This document shows positions 1 through 6,525 of a stretch of DNA of 12,653 nucleotides, piece after piece; within the stretch, counting starts at the first letter, position 1; the number at the start of each line of letters is the position of its first letter. Origin of the DNA: Legionella_A sp049239925 (GTDB taxonomy: Bacteria > Pseudomonadota > Gammaproteobacteria > Legionellales > Legionellaceae); assembly GCA_049239925.1 (NCBI GenBank), contig JBMLTO010000042.1:1-12653 (forward strand). Direction: 5' to 3'. The position numbers and the translations under genes are program-made. The notes below the pieces were generated by a model. That model was not told the DNA's origin, did no database searches, and worked only from the letters and a program-made list of their open reading frames with translations.

Positions 1-191
1 GGAGAGGTATTCGCCCAACTGTACGTGGTGTAGCTATGAACCCAGTTGATCACCCGCATGGTGGTGGTGAGGGAAGGACTTCAGGCGGACGTCATCCAGT
101 TACTCCTTGGGGTGTGCCTACTAAAGGTTATAAAACAAGAAGTAACAAGCGTACTGACAAATTTATTGTTAGACGTCGCAAAAAGAAATAA
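1..191 (+). CDS. rplB: Large ribosomal subunit protein L2 (uL2), C-terminal part
   Basis: This is the last 62 codons of L2, read in the frame beginning at position 3; the 5' part lies outside the window. L2 is a primary 23S rRNA-binding protein needed for subunit joining and peptidyl-transferase assembly. The visible part contains the highly conserved stretch VAMNPVDHPHGGGEGR, which includes the conserved histidine region near the peptidyl-transferase centre, and the basic tail ending RRRKKK before TAA at 189-191. It is followed by rpsS after 18 bp, the standard S10 operon order. The fragment is truncated only by the window edge, not biologically broken. Confidence 0.97.
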   Translation, partial: RGIRPTVRGVAMNPVDHPHGGGEGRTSGGRHPVTPWGVPTKGYKTRSNKRTDKFIVRRRKKK

Positions 192-209
192 TTTTGAGAG
201 GATATTAAG

Positions 210-488
210 GTGGCACGTTCAATTAGAAAAGGTCCTTTTATCGATCATCACTTACTACAAAAAGTTGAAGTAGCGGTGGCGACTAAGTCTAAAAAGCCAA
301 TAAAAACATGGTCAAGGCGGTCTACTATTCTGCCTGAAATGATAGATCTGACTATAGCAGTACATAATGGTAGAGATCATGTACCCGTGTTTATAACAGA
401 TAATATGGTAGGTCATAAGTTGGGTGAGTTTGCCATGACTCGTACATTTAAAGGTCACGCTGGAGACAGAAAGGCCAAAGGCAAGTAA
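210..488 (+). CDS. rpsS: Small ribosomal subunit protein S19 (uS19)
   Basis: S19 binds 16S rRNA in the head of the 30S subunit, next to S13, near the A-site tRNA. The 92-residue product begins MARSIRKGPFID and carries the family signature around KTWSRRSTILPEM, then HNGRDHVPVFI and GHKLGEFAMTR, ending with the usual basic tail. The start is GTG at 210, supported by the exact family N-terminus and a GAGAGG purine stretch upstream. Its length matches the E. coli protein (92). It lies 18 bp after rplB and 9 bp before rplV in the S10 operon. Confidence 0.98.
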   Translation: MARSIRKGPFIDHHLLQKVEVAVATKSKKPIKTWSRRSTILPEMIDLTIAVHNGRDHVPVFITDNMVGHKLGEFAMTRTFKGHAGDRKAKGK

Positions 489-497
489 GAGGCAGCG

Positions 498-833
498 ATG
501 GAAGTTATAGCTAGATTAAAAAATGCACCATTGTCAGCGCAAAAAGGTAGGCTTGTAGCTGATATGATTAGAAAAATGAATGTATCAAAAGCAATTGATG
601 TGCTCAAGTTTACTCAGAAGAAGGGTGCAAGGTTGATGTTAAAGCTCCTTGAATCTGCAATAGCAAACGCAGAAAATAATAATGGAGCAGATATTGATGA
701 GCTTAATGTTGGTGAGGTTTTAGTTGATGAATCTACGACACTAAAACGAATACAAGCACGAGCTAAAGGGCGTGCCAACAGAATTAGTAAGCGCACATGC
801 CATATTACAATTAAAGTGTCAGATGAGGGTTAG
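498..833 (+). CDS. rplV: Large ribosomal subunit protein L22 (uL22)
   Basis: L22 binds 23S rRNA early in assembly and its long beta-hairpin lines the peptide exit tunnel. The 111-residue product begins MEVIARLKNAPLSAQKGRLV. It contains LESAIANAENNNGADID (about residues 51-67) and the hairpin and C-terminal region with RIQARAKGRANRI followed by KRTCHITIKVSDEG, which match E. coli L22 closely (110 residues). Start ATG at 498 lies 9 bp after rpsS; the stop is 2 bp before rpsC, suggesting translational coupling. The tunnel-loop region linked to macrolide resistance in other bacteria looks ordinary here. Confidence 0.98.
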   Translation: MEVIARLKNAPLSAQKGRLVADMIRKMNVSKAIDVLKFTQKKGARLMLKLLESAIANAENNNGADIDELNVGEVLVDESTTLKRIQARAKGRANRISKRTCHITIKVSDEG

Positions 834-835
834 TC

Positions 836-1492
836 ATGGGACAGAAAGTAAATCCGATAGGTATACGACTTGGTATTGTCAAAGATTGGAACTCCAAATG
901 GTTTGCTGGCATGAACTATGCGCAACTTCTTAATCAGGATATTAATTTAAGAAAAGATCTAAAAAAGAAGTTAATGGGTGCCGCTGTTAGCCGTATTCTT
1001 ATTGAGAGACCAGCAAATAATGCTGTTGTAACTATCCATACAGCCAGGCCCGGTGTGCTTATTGGGAAAAAGGGTGGTGGCATAGAAGCATTACGAGGTG
1101 ATATTGCTAAAAAATTAGGTGTGCCTGTTCATCTAAATGTAGAAGAAGTGCGCAAGCCAGAATTAGATTCGGTGCTAGTTGCAGAGAGCATAGCACAACA
1201 GCTTGAGCAGCGTGTTATGTTCAGACGCGCTATGAAAAGAGCGGTTACATCTGCTCTTAAAGCTGGTGCCAAAGGAATAAAAATCTGCGTCAGTGGTAGG
1301 TTGGGTGGTGCTGAAATTGCTCGAAGTGAGTGGTATCGTGAAGGTAGAGTTCCATTGCATACATTTCGTGCTGATATTGATTATGGTACTGCTGAATCGA
1401 AGACGACTTATGGAATAATTGGTGTAAAAGTATGGATCTTCAAAGGTGAAAATCTGCCCCAGAAAGTACGAAGCACAGACAGCGGCAAGTGA
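836..1492 (+). CDS. rpsC: Small ribosomal subunit protein S3 (uS3)
   Basis: S3 sits at the mRNA entry tunnel of the 30S subunit and, with S4 and S5, contributes to mRNA unwinding. The 218-residue protein starts MGQKVNPIGIRLG. It contains a KH-type RNA-binding domain with the GxxG loop at IGKKGGGIE (about residues 76-84), and the entry-tunnel basic residues R130, R131 and K134, which correspond to the E. coli helicase residues R131, R132 and K135. The C-terminal domain is intact through GVKVWIFKGE. It is about 15 residues shorter than E. coli S3 (233), the loss being in the variable basic tail. A GAGGG Shine-Dalgarno at 825-829 lies inside the end of rplV. Confidence 0.98.
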   Translation: MGQKVNPIGIRLGIVKDWNSKWFAGMNYAQLLNQDINLRKDLKKKLMGAAVSRILIERPANNAVVTIHTARPGVLIGKKGGGIEALRGDIAKKLGVPVHLNVEEVRKPELDSVLVAESIAQQLEQRVMFRRAMKRAVTSALKAGAKGIKICVSGRLGGAEIARSEWYREGRVPLHTFRADIDYGTAESKTTYGIIGVKVWIFKGENLPQKVRSTDSGK

Positions 1493-1508
1493 GTAAGGAT
1501 TAACAATT

Positions 1509-1922
1509 ATGTTACAGCCAAAGCGAACAAAATATCGTAAACAAATGAAAGGTCGAAATCGTGGCTTAGCCTTACGAGGCAGCACAATTAGTTTCGGTGA
1601 ATTTGGTTTAAAATCGGTTGAGCGTGGTAGGCTTACTGCGAGACAAATTGAAGCAGCAAGACGTGCCATGACTAGACATATTAAAAGAGGTGGTAAAGTT
1701 TGGATTCGAGTGTTTCCGGATAAACCGATTACCGAAAAGCCGCTTGAAGTACGTCAAGGAAAGGGTAAAGGAAATGTTGAATATTGGGTTGCACAAATTC
1801 AACCAGGTAAAGTTCTTTTCGAAATGGAAGGTGTATCTCGAGAGCTAGCAATTGAAGCTTTTGATTTAGCAAAGGCTAAGCTTCCATTCAAAGTAATATT
1901 TGAAGAACGCAAGGTGATGTAA
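1509..1922 (+). CDS. rplP: Large ribosomal subunit protein L16 (uL16)
   Basis: L16 organises 23S rRNA helices around the A-site tRNA in the 50S subunit. The 137-residue product begins MLQPKRTKYRKQMKGRNRG and has the core RLTARQIEAARRAMTR (about residues 41-56) and RVFPDKPITEKPLEVR. R82 is the counterpart of E. coli R81, which is hydroxylated by the oxygenase YcfD/RoxA in that species; whether this organism has that enzyme cannot be seen here. The stop codon TAA (1920-1922) shares one base with the rpmC start (TAATG), implying coupled translation. Confidence 0.98.
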   Translation: MLQPKRTKYRKQMKGRNRGLALRGSTISFGEFGLKSVERGRLTARQIEAARRAMTRHIKRGGKVWIRVFPDKPITEKPLEVRQGKGKGNVEYWVAQIQPGKVLFEMEGVSRELAIEAFDLAKAKLPFKVIFEERKVM

Positions 1923-2116
1923 TGAAAGAATTTATAGAAATGACACTAGAAGATTTGCATGCCAAGTTATTTGAGCTACGTAAGGAACAATTTACACTGC
2001 GCTTAAAAAAAGCTAATGGAGCCCTTGATAAGACGCATTTGATTACTAAATTGCGTAAAGATGTAGCTAGGGTAAAAACAGTTATTTCTCAAAAAGCAGG
2101 TAGTAAAAATGTCTAA
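1922..2116 (+). CDS. rpmC: Large ribosomal subunit protein L29 (uL29)
   Basis: L29 is a small helical-hairpin protein beside the exit tunnel, part of the docking area for trigger factor and SRP together with L23. The 64-residue protein has the family pattern MTLEDLHAKLFELRKEQFTLRLKKANGALD followed, on the second helix, by LRKDVARVKTVIS. The start at 1922 overlaps the rplP stop by one base, with AAGGTGATG upstream. Its end overlaps rpsQ by 8 bp. Length agrees with E. coli L29 (63). Confidence 0.97.
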   Translation: MKEFIEMTLEDLHAKLFELRKEQFTLRLKKANGALDKTHLITKLRKDVARVKTVISQKAGSKNV

Positions 2117-2360
2117 TCTTGAATCAAATGCAAGAACGTTGGTTGGTAAAGTTATCAGCGATAAAATGCAAAAAACTATAGTTGTTACAGTTGAAAGAAC
2201 TGTTAAGCATCCAAAATATGGAAAAATCATGAAGCGCAGAACAAAACTGCATGTTCATGATGAAAATCAGCAATGTAAAATTGGAAATACTGTAAAAATT
2301 CGTGAATCAAGGCCCTTGTCTAAATTGAAGAGTTGGGTACTAGTCGAAGTTATTTCTTAA
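2109..2360 (+). CDS. rpsQ: Small ribosomal subunit protein S17 (uS17)
   Basis: S17 is a primary 16S rRNA-binding OB-fold protein in the 30S body. The 83-residue protein has the conserved TLVGKVISDKMQKTIVV, the loop HPKYGKIMKRRTKLHVHDE, and IGNTVKIRESRPLSKLKSW, all as in E. coli S17 (84 residues). The ATG at 2109 lies inside the end of rpmC (8-bp overlap). This is the last gene of the S10 operon; the 88 bp that follow form the first sizeable gap in the cluster. Confidence 0.98.
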   Translation: MSNLESNARTLVGKVISDKMQKTIVVTVERTVKHPKYGKIMKRRTKLHVHDENQQCKIGNTVKIRESRPLSKLKSWVLVEVIS

Positions 2361-2394
2361 TATTCATGGTTGATATACTTTTAAATAACCCAGA

Positions 2395-2421
2395 GGGCTG
2401 ATATAATCAGCAACCCTTTTT
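2395..2421 (+). terminator. Terminator-like hairpin in the rpsQ-rplN gap
   Basis: GCTGAT (2397-2402), loop ATA, ATCAGC (2406-2411) is a perfect 6-bp stem. It can be extended by two G-C pairs across an AA bulge (GG 2395-2396 with CC 2414-2415) and is followed by five T residues (2417-2421). That is the shape of a weak intrinsic terminator or attenuator for the S10 operon. The short T-run and the bulge make full termination unlikely. Confidence 0.4.
2399..2407 (+). promoter_or_regulatory. Candidate spc promoter, extended -10 (TGATATAAT)
   Basis: The sequence TG-A-TATAAT is a perfect extended -10 element of the sigma-70 type (TGnTATAAT). The -35 position at 17-bp spacing (2379-2384) reads TTTTAA, a poor match; a TTGATA at 2370-2375 is 26 bp away, too far. 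Extended -10 promoters can work without a good -35. The position between rpsQ and rplN is where E. coli has its spc promoter. Transcription would begin near 2413-2414, about 35 bp before rplN. The element also lies inside a hairpin, so it could instead be an accidental part of that structure. Confidence 0.5.
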
Positions 2422-2448
2422 CTGGTCGAATCGGATCTGGAGAATATA

Positions 2449-2814
2449 ATGATACAAATGCAGACAGTGCTCGAAGTAGCAGATAATAGTGGAGCACGCA
2501 GAGTGATGTGTATCAAAGTACTTGGTGGTTCACACAGACGCTATGCACGCGTTGGTGATGTCATTAAAGTAAGCATCAAAGATGCTATACCACGAAGTAA
2601 AGTAAAAAAAGGTGCAGTAATGAACGCTGTCGTGGTGCGTACAGCCCAAGGTGTTCGACGAGATGATGGTTCTTTGATACGTTTCGATGGCAATGCAGCA
2701 GTTCTTTTGAATAATCAATTTGAACCTATTGGTACTCGTATATTTGGACCAGTGACACGTGAGCTGCGTGAGAAATTTATGAAAATAATTTCCCTGGCAC
2801 CAGAAGTGCTTTAG
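2449..2814 (+). CDS. rplN: Large ribosomal subunit protein L14 (uL14)
   Basis: L14 binds 23S rRNA at the subunit interface, takes part in an intersubunit bridge and contacts L19. The 121-residue protein has the conserved VADNSGARRVMCIKVLGGSHRR (about residues 10-31), then VVVRTAQGVRR and the C-terminal GTRIFGPVTRELREKFMKIISLAPEVL region typical of the family. It is close to E. coli L14 (123). A GGAG purine run at 2439-2442 precedes the ATG. It is the first gene of the spc operon, downstream of the candidate promoter. Confidence 0.98.
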   Translation: MIQMQTVLEVADNSGARRVMCIKVLGGSHRRYARVGDVIKVSIKDAIPRSKVKKGAVMNAVVVRTAQGVRRDDGSLIRFDGNAAVLLNNQFEPIGTRIFGPVTRELREKFMKIISLAPEVL

Positions 2815-2815
2815 T

Positions 2816-2820
2816 AAGGA
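2816..2820 (+). promoter_or_regulatory. Shine-Dalgarno that fixes the rplX start
   Basis: AAGGA at 2816-2820 is 6 bp from the ATG at 2827. A possible TTG start at 2821 would directly touch it, which is too close. The site therefore supports the ATG at 2827, which also gives the family N-terminus MKRIKRGD. Confidence 0.7.
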
Positions 2821-2826
2821 TTGATT

Positions 2827-3153
2827 ATGAAACGAATTAAACGTGGCGACACAGTTATTGTTATAGCTGGAAAAAGTATAAATCATGTTGGTAAAGTTAT
2901 TAAAGTTACAGATGAGAAAGTCATTGTTGATGGTGCAAACATGGTAACAAAACATGTGAAACCGAATCCACAAGCTGATCAAAAGGGTGGTATTATCTTA
3001 CGGGAAGCTCCACTCGCGGTTTCAAATGTAGCCTTATATAATCCACAAACTAAAAAAGCTGATAGAGTGGGTTTTAAATTCCTTGAAAAGGATGGTAAGA
3101 AGCATAAAGTAAGATACTTCAAGTCAAATAATGAAGTAGTTGACTTAATTTAA
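2827..3153 (+). CDS. rplX: Large ribosomal subunit protein L24 (uL24)
   Basis: L24 is one of the two assembly-initiator proteins of the 50S subunit and binds the 5' end of 23S rRNA near the exit tunnel. The 108-residue product begins MKRIKRGDTVIVIAGK (KOW motif), then GKVIKVT, VTKHVKPN, the GGII segment and VSNVALYNPQTKKADRVGFKF, as in E. coli L24 (104). ATG at 2827 was preferred over TTG at 2821 because of Shine-Dalgarno spacing. It sits 12 bp after rplN and 13 bp before rplE. Confidence 0.97.
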   Translation: MKRIKRGDTVIVIAGKSINHVGKVIKVTDEKVIVDGANMVTKHVKPNPQADQKGGIILREAPLAVSNVALYNPQTKKADRVGFKFLEKDGKKHKVRYFKSNNEVVDLI

Positions 3154-3166
3154 CCTGGTGATGTAA

Positions 3167-3718
3167 ATGGCTAGACTTCAAGAGTATTATAAAAATACTG
3201 TCGTTGATATGATGATGAAAAAATTTGGCTACAAGAGTATTATGCAAGTGCCAAAGTTAACTAAAATCACTCTAAATATGGGTGTTGGTGAAGCAGTAGG
3301 TGATAAAAAAGTCATGAATTTTGCTTTAGACGATATGACTCGTATTTCTGGTCAAAAACCTGTTGTTACTTTGGCTAGAAAATCTATTGCTGGCTTTAAA
3401 ATTCGTGAGCAATGGCCGATTGGTTGTAAGGTCACGCTGAGAAAGCGACATATGTATGAATTTTTAGATAGATTGATTACTATAACCTTACCAAGAGTAA
3501 GAGATTTTAGGGGCTTAAATCCTAAGTCATTTGATGGTACCGGCAATTATAGTATGGGTTTGCATGAACAAATTGTTTTTGCTGAAATTGATTTTGATAA
3601 AATTGACGGAATCAGAGGTTTAGACATTTGTTTCACCACAAGTGCAAAAACAAACGAAGAGGCTAAAGCTCTTCTTGAAGCTTTTGACCTCCCATTAAAA
3701 GATAGAGATCGTAAATAA
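3167..3718 (+). CDS. rplE: Large ribosomal subunit protein L5 (uL5)
   Basis: L5 binds 5S rRNA and joins it, with L18, to the central protuberance of the 50S subunit. The 183-residue protein has LTKITLNMGVGEAVGD (about residues 31-46), SGQKPVVTLARKSIAGFKIRE, LPRVRDFRGLNPKSFDG, and NYSMGLHEQIVFAEID, all classic L5 blocks; E. coli L5 has 179 residues. In E. coli the S8 protein represses spc operon translation by binding near this start. I could not confidently recognise such a structure here. Start ATG at 3167 follows a GGTGATG purine-rich site. Confidence 0.98.
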   Translation: MARLQEYYKNTVVDMMMKKFGYKSIMQVPKLTKITLNMGVGEAVGDKKVMNFALDDMTRISGQKPVVTLARKSIAGFKIREQWPIGCKVTLRKRHMYEFLDRLITITLPRVRDFRGLNPKSFDGTGNYSMGLHEQIVFAEIDFDKIDGIRGLDICFTTSAKTNEEAKALLEAFDLPLKDRDRK

Positions 3719-3731
3719 TAAGGGTAGAATA

Positions 3732-4034
3732 GTGGCTAAAAAATCTTTGATAGCACGCCAATCCAAAAAAAGTGATTTAATAGAAAAATATAGAGTTAGA
3801 CGTGCTGAACTTAAAATCACGATAAAATCATCAACAGATCTAGATGTGATCATGGAAGCGCAAGCTAAATTAGCTAAGCTTCCGTTAAATTCAAATCCTG
3901 TACGTAATGTTACACGCTGTCAACAGTGCGGGCGTCCTCACGCAGTCTATCGTAAATTTGGTTTATGTCGTATATGTTTACGACAACAACTAATGGCAGG
4001 TAATGTGACTGGTGGTCGGAAGTCTAGCTGGTAA
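3732..4034 (+). CDS. rpsN: Small ribosomal subunit protein S14 (uS14), long form with four cysteines
   Basis: S14 lies in the 30S head next to S3, S10 and S19. The 100-residue product has the full length of the zinc-free E. coli type (101 residues), including the N-terminal extension and an insert around residues 27-50. It nevertheless carries C63-xx-C66 and C79-xx-C82 (TRCQQCGRPHAVYRKFGLCRICLRQ region), the cysteine spacing of the zinc-binding short S14. E. coli lacks these cysteines. A zinc ribbon is therefore expected. I recall a similar long four-cysteine S14 in Legionella, but could not check it. The start is GTG at 3732, giving MAKKSLIARQ; AGGG lies upstream. Confidence 0.97.
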   Translation: MAKKSLIARQSKKSDLIEKYRVRRAELKITIKSSTDLDVIMEAQAKLAKLPLNSNPVRNVTRCQQCGRPHAVYRKFGLCRICLRQQLMAGNVTGGRKSSW

Positions 4035-4050
4035 TCAACATTATAAATAT

Positions 4051-4054
4051 GGAG
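4051..4054 (+). promoter_or_regulatory. Shine-Dalgarno that fixes the rpsH start
   Basis: GGAG at 4051-4054 is 8 bp from GTG at 4063 and 14 bp from ATG at 4069. A longer frame opening at ATG 4012 would overlap rpsN and add an unrelated N-terminus. The site supports GTG 4063. Confidence 0.6.
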
Positions 4055-4062
4055 TAATAACT

Positions 4063-4458
4063 GTGAGTATGCATGATCCAGTTGCAGATATGCTAACTAG
4101 AATTCGTAATAGTCAGCATGTTAAGCATAACGAAGTAAAAATGACATCATCAAATGTTAAAGTTGAGATAGCTAAGGTACTTAAAGAAGAAGGTTATATA
4201 GCAAACTATCATATTGAATCATTAGCTAATAATCTTAAGACTCTTACTATAGAATTAAAATATTATCATGGTAAGCCAGTTATAGACGTTATTAGAAGAG
4301 TAAGTAGACCGGGTTTACGAGTTTATAGATCTGTAAAAGACTTATCTGCAATTCCCGGCTTTGGTATCGCCATTTTGTCAACCTCAAAAGGTGTTATGAC
4401 ACATAAAGCTGCAAAGGCAATGGGTGTTGGTGGTGAAATAATTTGTGAAGTAGCCTAA
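4063..4458 (+). CDS. rpsH: Small ribosomal subunit protein S8 (uS8)
   Basis: S8 is a primary 16S rRNA-binding protein in the 30S platform and, in E. coli, the translational repressor of the spc operon. From GTG at 4063 the product has 131 residues and starts MSMHDPVADMLTRIRN, matching E. coli S8 (MSMQDPIADML; 130 residues). The C-terminal RNA-binding half contains RRVSRPGLRVYRS, GFGIAILSTSKGVMTHKAA and GGEIICEVA. The frame is open back to 4012, but that extension overlaps rpsN and has no family counterpart. It follows rpsN by 28 bp. Confidence 0.97.
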   Translation: MSMHDPVADMLTRIRNSQHVKHNEVKMTSSNVKVEIAKVLKEEGYIANYHIESLANNLKTLTIELKYYHGKPVIDVIRRVSRPGLRVYRSVKDLSAIPGFGIAILSTSKGVMTHKAAKAMGVGGEIICEVA

Positions 4459-4474
4459 TTCAACGAGGAATGAT

Positions 4475-5017
4475 ATGTCTAGAGTAGCTAAGGCACCCAT
4501 AAGATTGCCTGATAATGTTCAATTATCTGTTAGTCATCAGTCAATAACAGTTACTGGGCCAAAGGGTTCATTGACACAGCATTGTAACAAGCTTGTTAAT
4601 GTTAAGGCTTCAGAAGAAAATAATAATATAATTAAGTTTATGCCTGCTGTGGAGCATCCAAATGCTTGGGCTCAGGCTGGTACAGTAAGAGCATTAGTTC
4701 ATAATATGGTAGTGGGTGTCACTGAGGGGTTTTCTACCACGTTAGAACTAGTTGGTGTTGGTTATCGTGCGCAGGCTAAAGAAGCTACAGTTTCTCTGTC
4801 TTTAGGTTTCTCTCATCCAATAGAGTATAGTTTACCAGCGGGTGTTACAGCTGAAACACCAAATAACACCACTATTGTCCTTAAAGGAATTAACAAGCAG
4901 CAAATTGGTCAAGTGGCATCAGAAATTAGAGCATTTAGGCCGCCAGAACCTTATAAAGGTAAAGGTGTGAAGTATGCTGGTGAAGTTATAATGCGTAAAG
5001 AAGCCAAAAAGAAATAA
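4475..5017 (+). CDS. rplF: Large ribosomal subunit protein L6 (uL6)
   Basis: L6 binds 23S rRNA near the sarcin-ricin loop, close to where translational GTPases act. The 180-residue product shows the two repeated L6 domains. The first begins MSRVAKAPIRLPDNVQ with TVTGPKGSL; the second contains LELVGVGYRAQ, LSLGFSHPIEY, and the signature region IGQVASEIRAFRPPEPYKGKGVKY. E. coli L6 has 177 residues. A GAGGA ribosome-binding site lies just before the ATG at 4475. It is 16 bp after rpsH and 10 bp before rplR. Confidence 0.98.
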   Translation: MSRVAKAPIRLPDNVQLSVSHQSITVTGPKGSLTQHCNKLVNVKASEENNNIIKFMPAVEHPNAWAQAGTVRALVHNMVVGVTEGFSTTLELVGVGYRAQAKEATVSLSLGFSHPIEYSLPAGVTAETPNNTTIVLKGINKQQIGQVASEIRAFRPPEPYKGKGVKYAGEVIMRKEAKKK

Positions 5018-5027
5018 GGTGTAACTG

Positions 5028-5384
5028 ATGAATAAGCAAATTGCCCGTAAGCGCAGAGCAACAAAAACTAAACACATCATAAATAACTCTAAAAGACCTA
5101 GACTTGTTGTTTATAGAAGTGGTTTGCACATATATTCACAAATTCTTTTGCAGAGCGAGAATGGTGATAAGGTTATAGTTTCATCTTCAACTATCGATAA
5201 GCAGCTAAAAGCTAAGCTAACAGGTAATAAATGTGACCAAGCATTTCAGGTTGGTAAACTCTTAGCTGAAAGAGCTATTGAAAATAAAATTTTCGATGTT
5301 GCTTTCGACCGTTGTGGATATAAGTACCATGGCAGGGTTAAAGCTTTAGCAAGTGGTGCTCGTGAAGCTGGTTTGAATTTTTAA
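5028..5384 (+). CDS. rplR: Large ribosomal subunit protein L18 (uL18)
   Basis: L18 binds 5S rRNA together with L5 and anchors it in the central protuberance. The 118-residue protein has the basic N-terminus MNKQIARKRRATKTKHI, RPRLVVYRSGLHIYSQI (about residues 24-40), and the C-terminal block VAFDRCGYKYHGRVKALASGAREAGLNF. It is the same length class as E. coli L18 (117). It is 10 bp from both neighbours, rplF and rpsE, consistent with a coupled operon. Confidence 0.98.
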   Translation: MNKQIARKRRATKTKHIINNSKRPRLVVYRSGLHIYSQILLQSENGDKVIVSSSTIDKQLKAKLTGNKCDQAFQVGKLLAERAIENKIFDVAFDRCGYKYHGRVKALASGAREAGLNF

Positions 5385-5394
5385 AGGAACAATT

Positions 5395-5901
5395 ATGGCA
5401 TTTGATGATTCAGCTAAAACTGATGGCTATCAAGAAAAATTAGTATCAGTTACACGAACAGCTAAGGTAGTGAAGGGTGGTCGTGTCTTTGGTTTTGCAG
5501 TTATGGTTGTTGTTGGTGATGGTAAGGGTAAAATTGGTTTTGGTAGAGGTAAGGCCCGTGAAGTTCCTATTGCTATTCAAAAGGCTATGGACCAAGCAAG
5601 AAAGAACATGATCTATGTACCGTTAGCTGGTACAACTATACACCATGAGATAACTTGGAATTACGGTGCATCAAAAGTATTTATGAAACCGGCAAGTGAA
5701 GGTACAGGTATTATTGCTGGTGGTGCAATGAGAGCTGTATTAGAAGTGTTGGGTGTACAGAATATTTTGGCTAAAAGCATTGGTTCTACCAACCCGAGTA
5801 ATATCGTAAGAGCAACTATAGGCGCATTAACGCATATAGGTACTCCAGATTATGTCGCTGCTAAGCGAGGTAAAACTGTTGCTGAAATAATGGCGGATTA
5901 A
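5395..5901 (+). CDS. rpsE: Small ribosomal subunit protein S5 (uS5)
   Basis: S5 lies at the mRNA entry of the 30S subunit and affects decoding accuracy. The 168-residue protein has the double-stranded RNA-binding-like N-terminal domain with TAKVVKGGRVFGF (the loop that in other bacteria hosts spectinomycin-resistance changes appears wild type), VVGDGKGKIGFGRGKAREVP, and the C-terminal PASEGTGIIAGGAMRAVLE and AKSIGSTNPSNIVRAT segments. E. coli S5 has 167 residues. AAAGGA precedes the ATG. The stop TAA (5899-5901) overlaps the first possible start of rpmD. Confidence 0.98.
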   Translation: MAFDDSAKTDGYQEKLVSVTRTAKVVKGGRVFGFAVMVVVGDGKGKIGFGRGKAREVPIAIQKAMDQARKNMIYVPLAGTTIHHEITWNYGASKVFMKPASEGTGIIAGGAMRAVLEVLGVQNILAKSIGSTNPSNIVRATIGALTHIGTPDYVAAKRGKTVAEIMAD

Positions 5902-5903
5902 TG

Positions 5904-6089
5904 ATGAGTAATAAATTAAAAATTACATTAACAAAAAGTATTATTGGTCGAATTCCGAAGCATATACAGATTGTTAAGCAATTAGGTTTAGGCAAATTAA
6001 ATAGTTCTGTCATACATGATGATAATTCATCAATAAGAGGTTTAGTTAGCTTAGTTCATTATCTATTGAAAGTTGAGGAGTGTAAGTGA
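5904..6089 (+). CDS. rpmD: Large ribosomal subunit protein L30 (uL30)
   Basis: L30 is a small 23S rRNA-binding protein of the 50S subunit. The product (61 residues from ATG 5904) reads MSNKLKITLTKSIIGRIPKH at the N-terminus, with QLGLGKLNSSVIHDDNSSIRGLV and a C-terminal YLLKVEE, the usual L30 pattern (E. coli 59 residues). An adjacent ATG at 5901, overlapping the rpsE stop, would add one methionine. I chose 5904 because a GGCGGA sequence at 5892-5897 is then 6 bp away, but 5901 is nearly as plausible. The stop overlaps the rplO start. Confidence 0.95.
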   Translation: MSNKLKITLTKSIIGRIPKHIQIVKQLGLGKLNSSVIHDDNSSIRGLVSLVHYLLKVEECK

Positions 6090-6523
6090 TGCACTTAAAT
6101 ACTTTATCACCAGCGTTTGGATCTAAAAAAGTTGCCAAGCGTCTCGGTCGAGGTATCGGATCTGGTTTAGGTAAGACTGGTGGTAAAGGTCATAAAGGCC
6201 AGAAAGCCAGAGCTGGTGGATATCATAAAATTAATTTTGAGGGTGGTCAAATGCCTATCCAAAGGCGTTTACCAAAAATGGGATTTAATTCCAGATTATC
6301 AAGAATCACAGATGAAGTAAATTTATCAGAGTTATCAAACATTACAGCTACTGAGATAAGCATAGATGTTCTTAAAAGCGAAGGTTTGATCAGTAAATCT
6401 ATCCGTGAAGTAAAAGTTATATTGTCTGGAGAGTTAACTAAGGCTGTAACTATTAAAGGACTTCGGATCACAAAGGGTGCTAGAAAAATTATTGAAGGCC
6501 TTGGTGGAAGCGTATTAGAGTGA
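6089..6523 (+). CDS. rplO: Large ribosomal subunit protein L15 (uL15)
   Basis: L15 binds 23S rRNA late in 50S assembly; its long basic N-terminal extension threads into the rRNA. From ATG 6089 the 144-residue product (same length as in E. coli) starts MHLNTLSPAFGSKKVAKRLG and continues GRGIGSGLGKTGGKGHKGQKARAGG, then FEGGQMPIQRRLPKMGF and the C-terminal GLRITKGARKIIE. The ATG shares one base with the rpmD stop (TGATG). A GTG three bases earlier is possible but fits the family N-terminus less well. GAGGAG lies at 6075-6080. Confidence 0.97.
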   Translation: MHLNTLSPAFGSKKVAKRLGRGIGSGLGKTGGKGHKGQKARAGGYHKINFEGGQMPIQRRLPKMGFNSRLSRITDEVNLSELSNITATEISIDVLKSEGLISKSIREVKVILSGELTKAVTIKGLRITKGARKIIEGLGGSVLE

Positions 6524-6525
6524 CT

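Noticed and set aside
46..273. 75-codon plus-strand frame at the left edge
   Set aside because: It runs across rplB and rpsS in a different frame; both of those match their families exactly.
836..1492. Shortened rpsC (218 versus 233 residues) as a truncation
   Set aside because: Only the variable basic tail is shorter; all domains are complete and the reading frame ends normally before rplP.
1175..1669. 164-codon open frame on the minus strand
   Set aside because: It lies opposite rpsC and rplP, which are unmistakable. Its translation has no recognisable domain and looks like antisense coding shadow.
2530..2982. 150-codon open frame on the minus strand
   Set aside because: It is antisense to rplN and rplX, has a cysteine- and asparagine-rich low-information translation, and no ribosome-binding site that stands out.
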